Source: JAFAGX01 sp035623255
GTDB lineage: Bacteria > Acidobacteriota > Terriglobia > Terriglobales > Acidobacteriaceae
Length of the DNA: 64,000 nt
Reading direction: 5' to 3'
NCBI GenBank assembly: GCA_035623255.1
Contig: DASPTU010000110.1
Span: 1 to 64,000 of the forward strand
Part shown: piece by piece, positions 27,684 to 33,349 of the stretch
Numbering within the stretch: the stretch's first letter is position 1
Layout of the letters: every line of letters begins with the position of its first letter
Program-made: the position numbers and the translations under genes
The notes under the pieces: model-generated
Told to the model about the DNA's origin: nothing
Databases searched by the model: none
What the model saw: the letters and a program-made list of their open reading frames with translations, nothing else

Positions 27684-28009
27684 TCTCCGCTCAGCGCCGG
27701 GTGCCCCATGTTGTGTCATCGTGAGGGCCCGCGCTTTTCTTCGCGGGCCGAAGTTGAGGCGCCTGGCGGGCGTCTGAGCCCGTGGCCGAAATCCCGAGCG
27801 AAGTCCGAGGCTCGGCTTTTTCGCCGCGCGGCCGCCGCACATTCGCCAGCCGTTCTTGCGAGCTAAGGTGGGATGCCGACGAACATCCCCGGCCTTCGAA
27901 AAGAAGCCGCGAAACCGGGCCACCCGCCCATGTTTCGCGTTCCTTGCGAAGTGTGGGATACAATGCCACTTTGCTTTCATCAGCGGCTTCTCTCAGCAAG
28001 GCGTCTCTG
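27684..28009. other. Structured intergenic region between pgk and the macro-domain gene
   Basis: No gene. It contains two perfect hairpins: GGCCCGCG/CGCGGGCC (27726-27749, 8-base loop) and CGCGAAAC/GTTTCGCG (27908-27939, 16-base loop), embedded in GC-rich sequence. The first could stop pgk transcription but has no U-run. The reading frame that crosses this region into the macro gene has repeat-like composition and is not considered coding. Confidence 0.45.
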
Positions 28010-28603
28010 ATGCGCTTGTTACTCGAATCTGGCAAGTCCGTCGAATTCCACGGGCCCGCCGACATCACCAAGGAAACCACAGACGCCATCGTAAACGCGG
28101 CGAATTCGTCACTTCTGGGCGGAGGTGGTGTGGATGGCGCGATTCATCGTGCAGGCGGTCCGGCCATTCTGGCCGAATGCAAAAACATTGTTGCCGAGGT
28201 CGGACGTTTGCCCGCCGGAAAAGCCGTCATCACTACAGGAGGCCGGCTTCCGGCGAAGTACGTCATCCACACTGTCGGTCCTGTTTATTCGGGCGGACGC
28301 CGTGGCGAGGCTGAAACGCTCGCCAGCTGCCACCGCGAATGCATCCGGCTGGCCGACGAACATGCAGTCAAATCTCTGGCCTTCCCCGCCATTTCAACCG
28401 GAGCTTACGGGTATCCTGTTGCCAAAGCTGCAAACATCGCCGTTTCGAGCGTGAGCGAAGCATTGTTGTCAACCACCCACCTCGAAACCGTGCGATTTGT
28501 TCTTTTTGATCTCTCGACATTGCGAGCATTTACCGCTGCAGCCGAGAACCTCCGTGATTCAAAAACGAAAATGCCGTGCAACATCGAACGAGATACCAAA
28601 TGA
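28010..28603 (+). CDS. Macro-domain protein (ADP-ribose or O-acetyl-ADP-ribose binding)
   Basis: A 197-residue protein consisting of one macro domain. ADP-ribose-binding signatures are clear: ITKETTDAIVNAANSSLLGGGGVDGAIHRAGG, in which NAAN and GGGGV are the ligand loops, then FPAISTGAYGYP for the phosphate loop. Such enzymes often hydrolyse O-acetyl-ADP-ribose or remove ADP-ribose from proteins. ATG 28010 fits the normal start. It is inserted between pgk and tpiA on the same strand. Confidence 0.88.
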   Translation: MRLLLESGKSVEFHGPADITKETTDAIVNAANSSLLGGGGVDGAIHRAGGPAILAECKNIVAEVGRLPAGKAVITTGGRLPAKYVIHTVGPVYSGGRRGEAETLASCHRECIRLADEHAVKSLAFPAISTGAYGYPVAKAANIAVSSVSEALLSTTHLETVRFVLFDLSTLRAFTAAAENLRDSKTKMPCNIERDTK

Positions 28604-28664
28604 AAACGAACTGATTGCATTTCTCTGAGTCCTCTGTGATTGGCGCTTTTCCGGAAAGGACCCT

Positions 28665-29417
28665 ATGCCTCGAAAGAAACTGCTGGCCGCCAACTGGAAG
28701 ATGTACAAAACTCCCGATCAGACGCGGACATTCTTCACTGAGTTTCTCCCGCATGTCCACAATCATGAGCGCGATGAGATCGTCGTCTGCCCTCCTTATG
28801 TCGATCTCCAGGCTGCTCTGGAATCAACCCGGGAGACGAACGTCGCAATCGGCGCCCAGAACGTGCATTGGGAAAAGGAAGGGGCATTCACCGGCGAGAT
28901 CTCCTGTCCCATGTTGCTTGCGCTCGGCTGCACGCACGTCATCATTGGTCATTCGGAGCGCCGCCAATACTTCGGCGAAACCGACGACACAGTGAACCTG
29001 CGTTTGAAGGCCGCTCTGGAAGCGGGTCTCACCCCGATCTGCTGCGTGGGTGAGGTCCTGCAGGAACGCGAAGCTGGGTTGACCGAAGACGTGCTGCGTC
29101 GCCAGTGCACGCGGGCGTTTCACAAGCTTTCCGCCAGGAAAGCGGCCAAGCTGGTCATCGCGTACGAACCGGTTTGGGCTATCGGGACGGGAAAAACCGC
29201 AACTCCGGAGCTTGCGGCGGACGCGCATCGACTCATTCGTGGCGAAACGGCTGGGAGCTTCGGGGAGGACTTTGCCGACAATCTTCGCATCCTCTACGGC
29301 GGGTCGGTCAAGCCCGAAAACGTCAAAGCTTTAATGGCAGAAGTAGAAATCGACGGCGCACTGGTTGGCGGCGCCAGCCTCGACCCCAAGTCATTTGCTG
29401 CAATTGTTAAATACTAG
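28665..29417 (+). CDS. tpiA: Triosephosphate isomerase
   Basis: A 250-residue TIM-barrel enzyme interconverting dihydroxyacetone phosphate and glyceraldehyde 3-phosphate. Substrate and catalytic residues: AANWKMYK (Lys), IGHSERR (His), AYEPVWAIGTG (Glu) and LYGGSVKPEN. GGAAAGGA precedes the ATG. It is the last gene of the gap-pgk-macro-tpiA series and converges on the SnoaL-like gene. Confidence 0.97.
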   Translation: MPRKKLLAANWKMYKTPDQTRTFFTEFLPHVHNHERDEIVVCPPYVDLQAALESTRETNVAIGAQNVHWEKEGAFTGEISCPMLLALGCTHVIIGHSERRQYFGETDDTVNLRLKAALEAGLTPICCVGEVLQEREAGLTEDVLRRQCTRAFHKLSARKAAKLVIAYEPVWAIGTGKTATPELAADAHRLIRGETAGSFGEDFADNLRILYGGSVKPENVKALMAEVEIDGALVGGASLDPKSFAAIVKY

Positions 29418-29443
29418 CGGTCGTCGTACATCGCCGGACGGCG

Positions 29444-29929
29444 CTACTGTCGCGGCGAGTACAATCCCAGCTGTTTTAGGACGCTGAGCATGTCGTAGAC
29501 GCTCCATTCTTCGCTGATCTTGCCATCCCGGAAGCGAAATAGCGTCATTCCCGGCACCGAAATCTTTTTGCCGGTCGCCGGAAATCCCATTCCTTCCTGG
29601 GTGTTCGTACCGGACGCCCTCCAATAAACCGCAACCATGTCGCGCTCAGCGACTGTTTGGTTGACCACGATGTGCATGTCCGGCAGGGCCTTGCGCTCCT
29701 CCTTGGCTAAGGCCATGTCCTCCGCCAAGCTGAAATCGCGAGTGCTGCCGTGCCCAACAAAATTTGTCGCGTGAGACTCTGCATACTTGTCAAATCGGCC
29801 TTGATCCAGCACGTCTTCAAAGAAACTACGGGCAACTGCGGTGTTTCTCACCTGCTCGGTTTTCCGCCCGGCGAGTGCCACTGGAACACAAACAGCACAG
29901 AAAATCATCCATAAACAAAAGTGCCGCAT
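29444..29929 (-). CDS. Exported SnoaL-like / ester cyclase family protein
   Basis: A 161-residue protein with an N-terminal signal (about 1-20, ending ALAG). The rest fits the SnoaL-like NTF2 fold: VARSFFEDVLDQGRFDKYAE, FVGHG, VVNQTVAERDMVAVYW and FRFRDGKISEEWSVYD. AGGAAG precedes the ATG. It is divergent from a TetR regulator with a shared perfect operator, so it is probably the regulator's target. The substrate is unknown. Confidence 0.75.
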   Translation of the reverse strand: MRHFCLWMIFCAVCVPVALAGRKTEQVRNTAVARSFFEDVLDQGRFDKYAESHATNFVGHGSTRDFSLAEDMALAKEERKALPDMHIVVNQTVAERDMVAVYWRASGTNTQEGMGFPATGKKISVPGMTLFRFRDGKISEEWSVYDMLSVLKQLGLYSPRQ

Positions 29930-29991
29930 AATCTTCCTCCTCGCAAATCAACTGTGCTGACATAGAAGCAGTGTCAGGCTGTCAGTATTAT

Positions 29992-30007
29992 TGTAACATG
30001 TGTTACA
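29992..30007. promoter_or_regulatory. Predicted TetR-family operator in the divergent promoter region
   Basis: TGTAACA-TG-TGTTACA, perfect 7-base inverted arms. A -10-like TATTAT (29986-29991) on the plus strand abuts it, so the predicted TetR transcription start falls inside the operator. This fits autorepression plus control of the divergent SnoaL-like gene. Confidence 0.6.
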
Positions 30008-30027
30008 TTAATCAGCAGAGTAAAAAG

Positions 30028-30597
30028 ATGCCTAGACCTCCAAACCCGAAGATCCGTGCCCGGCTCCGCGATCAGGCAATCGACTACGTGCTTTCTCATG
30101 GCGTTAGTGACCTGGCCCTTCGCCCCTTGGCGAAGGCCTTCAAGACCAACGCGCGCATGCTGATCTACCATTTCGGCTCGCGAGAGAAATTGATGTGGGA
30201 AATCCTGAAGGGCGTGCGAGAGCGCGAGGACACCTTGATTCGCGCCTGGTTTCGCGGTGGCAAGAAAACTCGTACCGTGTCCGAGTTTTTGCGCTGGTAC
30301 TGGCGTCGTATGAGCGCCCCGCAGGCGCGGCCGACCGTGCGGCTGATTTTCGAACTCTATGCCCTCGCTCTTCGCCATCCCCGCCAGTATCCGGGGGTCC
30401 TCACCGATCCCCTTGCATACTGGAAATCTTTGGCGACTGAGGCGCATGTGCGCGATCCTCATGATGCTGAGGCAACGCTGTTGCTCGCTGTTACTCGCGG
30501 TCTTTTGCTGGACCTGTGCGCGACCGACGATCACCTGCGCGTTACCCGGGCCATGAAGCTCTTCGCTAAGCCTCTGCAATCAACGCAAGGGCACTGA
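30028..30597 (+). CDS. TetR-family transcriptional regulator
   Basis: A 189-residue regulator. The N-terminal helix-turn-helix is visible in VSDLALRPLAKAFKTNARMLIYHFGSREKL (about 22-51). The C-terminal half is a helical ligand-binding domain with LIFELYALALRHP. The frame is open 19 codons further upstream, but those codons lie across the operator and predicted transcription start, so ATG 30028 is used. It probably represses itself and the divergent SnoaL-like gene; the inducer is unknown. Confidence 0.85.
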   Translation: MPRPPNPKIRARLRDQAIDYVLSHGVSDLALRPLAKAFKTNARMLIYHFGSREKLMWEILKGVREREDTLIRAWFRGGKKTRTVSEFLRWYWRRMSAPQARPTVRLIFELYALALRHPRQYPGVLTDPLAYWKSLATEAHVRDPHDAEATLLLAVTRGLLLDLCATDDHLRVTRAMKLFAKPLQSTQGH

Positions 30598-30666
30598 TCT
30601 GATTCTGCGTTCGATTTAGATCAGTGCCAACGCAAGCACAACCGGTCCGCACTCCTGCTGCTTTGT

Positions 30667-30672
30667 TATAAT
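30667..30672 (+). promoter_or_regulatory. Predicted -10 box of the tRNA-Leu gene
   Basis: A perfect TATAAT lies 33 bases before the tRNA 5' end. No good -35 hexamer was found at 16-18 bases upstream. Confidence 0.45.
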
Positions 30673-30704
30673 GACCTAGCCTCTACGCAATCTTCGCGGG
30701 CCGT

Positions 30705-30789
30705 GCGGAAGTGGTGGAATTGGCAGACACACCATCTTGAGGGGGTGGCGCCGCAAGGCATGGGGGTTCAAGTCCCCCCTTCCGCACCA
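30705..30789 (+). tRNA. tRNA-Leu (anticodon GAG), CCA encoded
   Basis: A full cloverleaf: acceptor GCGGAAG pairs with CTTCCGC, anticodon stem CCATC/GGTGG with loop TTGAGGG (anticodon GAG at 30739-30741), a variable arm of class II type, and T arm GGGGG-TTCAAGT-CCCCC. The 3' CCA is encoded (30787-30789). It decodes CUC/CUU leucine codons. secG follows after 31 bases. Confidence 0.95.
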
Positions 30790-30820
30790 TGAAGCTTCCG
30801 AGGAGTAGCTGAAATCATCC

Positions 30821-31141
30821 ATGATTTACTTGATCACGATCGTTCACATTATTGTTTGCATGTTTCTCATCATTGTCGTGCTGCTGCAAAGCGGCCAAAG
30901 CGGCGACATTGCTGCCGCCTTCGGTGGAATGGGCAGCCAGACGGCGTTTGGCCCCCGCGGCGCGGCAACGGCACTGTCTAAGGCAACGACGTGGTCGGCA
31001 ATTATTTTTATGGTGACTTCCATCACACTTTCGGTGATGGCCTCGCGACACACCGGCTCTAAATCGGTGCTACAGGGGATAAATTCGCCGCCCGCCAAAT
31101 CGCAACCGGCAAAACCAGCGCCGGCGCCGCCGCAGAAGTAA
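30821..31141 (+). CDS. secG: Protein translocase subunit SecG
   Basis: A 106-residue inner-membrane protein with two helices. The N-terminal helix is followed by the family motif LLQSGQSGDIAAAFGG, then FGPRGAATALSKAT and the second helix. The tail is Pro/Ala/Lys-rich. It supports SecYEG-mediated export. It sits directly after tRNA-Leu and probably shares its transcript or has a promoter within the 31-base gap. Confidence 0.93.
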   Translation: MIYLITIVHIIVCMFLIIVVLLQSGQSGDIAAAFGGMGSQTAFGPRGAATALSKATTWSAIIFMVTSITLSVMASRHTGSKSVLQGINSPPAKSQPAKPAPAPPQK

Positions 31142-31253
31142 CTTTTCCCGCACTTCCCACGTGACATGAGTCCGGCTGCGTAGAAGGAAGCTCCTGCCCG
31201 CAAGAAGCGGATAGACCCGAATCCCTGGGGCGCCTAAGTTGTCTAATAGGTTT

Positions 31254-32003
31254 ATGCACGCCCTCGACAACGTGATCTGGAAGGCGCTCAATACGAGCCA
31301 GTCACATCTCGCCGTCCTAAACGATCGAGCTGGAAGATTCGTATCGGACGTTAGCTTGTTGGGAGCTATAGTCGCGCCGACCGAGGACGCTTACCAATCC
31401 CTCGCGTCGCTTGTTCCTCCCGGAGAGCGTGTCGGACTATTTCTAAATGAAGTTCCGAAACCACCGGCGCCGTGGCAACTCTTCAGATCAGTTCCAATGC
31501 TGGAGATGGTTTATGTAGCGACGAGTTTTCCTGAGGTCGCAAATGGCCAGCCTGAATTCCTGCAGCTAGGAGACGCGGATGTACCCGAGATGTTGACATT
31601 GACGGAACTCACCAAGCCGGGACCATTCGCAAAGCGCACTCACGAAATGGGCGAGTACTGGGGCATTCGGCAGGATGGCGCTTTAGTCGCAATGGCTGGT
31701 GAACGTCTACGTGTGCCGGGCTATACCGAGGTGAGTGCTGTATGCACACATCCGGATTATCTCGGTCGCGGCCATGCTACAGCACTTCTCAGGATGCTGA
31801 TCCCACGTATCTGCGGACGAGAGGAGATCCCTTTCCTGCACGTGCGTGCAGATAACAACAGGGCTGTGGCTTTGTACGAACATCTCGGCTTTCAAAAGCG
31901 TGTGTTGATGTACTACGTGATTCTCGAGAAGGATCGCCAGGTCACTTGTAAGCAAAACAAAAACGGCCGCGAGAATCGCGGCCGTCAGTACAGAAGTAAG
32001 TGA
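31254..32003 (+). CDS. GNAT-family N-acetyltransferase
   Basis: About 249 residues from ATG 31254 (a TTG at 31239 is possible). The C-terminal half is a GNAT domain: VSAVCTHPDYLGRGHATALL is the acetyl-CoA-binding motif A, followed by FLHVRADNNRAVALYEHLGF. The N-terminal half (DNVIWKAL...) is typical of the FR47-like subgroup. The substrate is unknown. The last 15 or so codons (after VTCKQN) are encoded by the hairpin that serves as terminator for the convergent tonB gene, so the tail is probably not part of the fold. Confidence 0.82.
   Translation: MHALDNVIWKALNTSQSHLAVLNDRAGRFVSDVSLLGAIVAPTEDAYQSLASLVPPGERVGLFLNEVPKPPAPWQLFRSVPMLEMVYVATSFPEVANGQPEFLQLGDADVPEMLTLTELTKPGPFAKRTHEMGEYWGIRQDGALVAMAGERLRVPGYTEVSAVCTHPDYLGRGHATALLRMLIPRICGREEIPFLHVRADNNRAVALYEHLGFQKRVLMYYVILEKDRQVTCKQNKNGRENRGRQYRSK
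31953..31985 (-). terminator. Rho-independent terminator of the tonB-family gene
   Basis: A perfect 10-base stem ACGGCCGCGA/TCGCGGCCGT with a 3-base loop (31963-31985). On the minus strand it is followed by a T-rich run (TTTTTGTTTTGC). It lies 18 bases past the stop of the minus-strand gene and inside the 3' end of the plus-strand GNAT gene. Confidence 0.85.
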
Positions 32004-33005
32004 CTAGTAAAGCCGGAAGCTCACCTCTACGTTGATCTGCACCGCGACGGGTTTGCCATCTTTCATGGCAGGTTCGAACTTCCACTGCTTGACAGCCTCG
32101 ATCGCCTTTTCGTCAAGACCAAGACCCAGGGTTCGCGAGACTTTAATATCGCGCGGCTTACCATCTGGCCCAACGATGAGCCAGAGCACACAAGTTCCCT
32201 GATACTTCGCTTTGCGCGCTTCCTCGGAGTACTCCGGATCGGGAGTAAACACCGGACGCGGTGCCGAAACACCGCCGCCAACGTGGAATACGCCGCCACC
32301 GGTACCACCGCCGCGGCCTGCTCCAACTCCCGGGCCTTCGCCCACACCAACACCGCCGCCACTACCGGAACCGATGCCTCCGCCTGAACCGATGCCGTTC
32401 GACGGCGGTCCAGAAGGCAAGTGTGACATGGGATCGCCGAAGTTAGGCATGTTGTTGTTCATCGCAAGACGCACCTGGGGCGGAACTACAACCGTAGGCT
32501 CAGCCGTCAGCTTCGGATGATCGTTGCGTACCACGACCGCAGGTGGCGTAATCTGCTCCATCGCGAACTTCGGCAGCTTTCCTTTAGGGGCCTGGAATTT
32601 ATCGCGATCCCCGCCGCCGCCTCCGCCGCCGGAAACAGTCTTGGACGGCGCCATCGGTGGAATGTCTTCAGGTGCGACCAGCGTAACGGTCTCGTGCGGT
32701 TTTTGCATTTCCTGCACAACACGGCGACCGAGCAGCGTCAGACCGATAATGGCACCGACCACCATAACGTGGACAACCGTGGAAGCCAGTGCTCCATTCT
32801 TTTTGTAATCGTAAAATCCCCAGATGTCCCGCACCGGCACTGGCTTAGAAGTAAGAACCAGGGGCGGTTGCTTCTTTGGAAAGAAATAGTCATCTAAATT
32901 CTGGAAGAGAGATTTCCACAGCGGCTGCTCCAAAGCGGATTTGGGCAGCAACAGATTGAGTTCCGGCTCAGGTTCGGTGCGAGGTGCGGTTTCCAATGTC
33001 GCCAT
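32004..33005 (-). CDS. Energy transducer TonB-family protein
   Basis: A 333-residue inner-membrane protein. An N-terminal cytoplasmic segment is followed by one transmembrane helix (about 74-96). A periplasmic Pro/Gly-rich linker comes next, with a run of seven glycines (GGGGGGG) and a longer Gly/Val/Ser-rich stretch at about 200-245. The C-terminal TonB domain (about 255-333) contains PEYSEEARKAKYQGTCVLWLIVGPDGKPRDI. It would transmit proton-motive force to outer-membrane receptors. It stands alone, without exbB/exbD. The long N-terminal cytoplasmic part is unlike E. coli TonB. Confidence 0.85.
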   Translation of the reverse strand: MATLETAPRTEPEPELNLLLPKSALEQPLWKSLFQNLDDYFFPKKQPPLVLTSKPVPVRDIWGFYDYKKNGALASTVVHVMVVGAIIGLTLLGRRVVQEMQKPHETVTLVAPEDIPPMAPSKTVSGGGGGGGDRDKFQAPKGKLPKFAMEQITPPAVVVRNDHPKLTAEPTVVVPPQVRLAMNNNMPNFGDPMSHLPSGPPSNGIGSGGGIGSGSGGGVGVGEGPGVGAGRGGGTGGGVFHVGGGVSAPRPVFTPDPEYSEEARKAKYQGTCVLWLIVGPDGKPRDIKVSRTLGLGLDEKAIEAVKQWKFEPAMKDGKPVAVQINVEVSFRLY

Positions 33006-33349
33006 ATCAACCAGAGGTCTTGGTTACGGGAACAAACGGCTGATTACGCGCGCTTCCCTTGTAACTGATAAGCACATAACGTGCCAGCTTGCTAAATTGC
33101 TTACTCACCCCACGTTCGCTACTTCTCGCCCGAGTTACAGGTGAGCCAAGCAGTATCAATGACTCTCAGTTAGATGCTCGGTCGCGGGAAATGTCACTTG
33201 GGTACAAATTGTACACGCATTTTTCCGGGTTTACACATGCTTTTACGGCGTGTTTGGTAACACAACGGCTGCGACCGGACAATGGACGTTCGTTTGCCCA
33301 CTCCCTATAATTGAACAAAATCAAAGACTTTGACGAGGTAACCAAACGA
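33006..33349. other. Divergent intergenic region between tonB-family gene and ileS
   Basis: Holds the ileS promoter at its right end. It also contains a near-perfect palindrome GTACAA-A-TTGTAC at 33202-33214 that could bind a dimeric regulator of the divergent tonB gene. No T-box leader or other riboswitch fold was seen upstream of ileS. Confidence 0.4.
33283..33311 (+). promoter_or_regulatory. Predicted promoter of ileS
   Basis: TGGACG (33283-33288), 17-base spacer and a perfect TATAAT (33306-33311). The predicted transcription start, near 33318, lies after an in-frame TTG at 33311, which rules that codon out as the start. Confidence 0.55.

Noticed and set aside
27782..28009. N-terminal extension of the macro-domain protein
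   Set aside because: Its sequence comes from the hairpin-rich spacer and is not protein-like; the macro domain starts just after ATG 28010.
33006..33310. T-box leader before ileS
   Set aside because: No T-box sequence or specifier stem was found, and the promoter lies only about 40 bases before the start codon.
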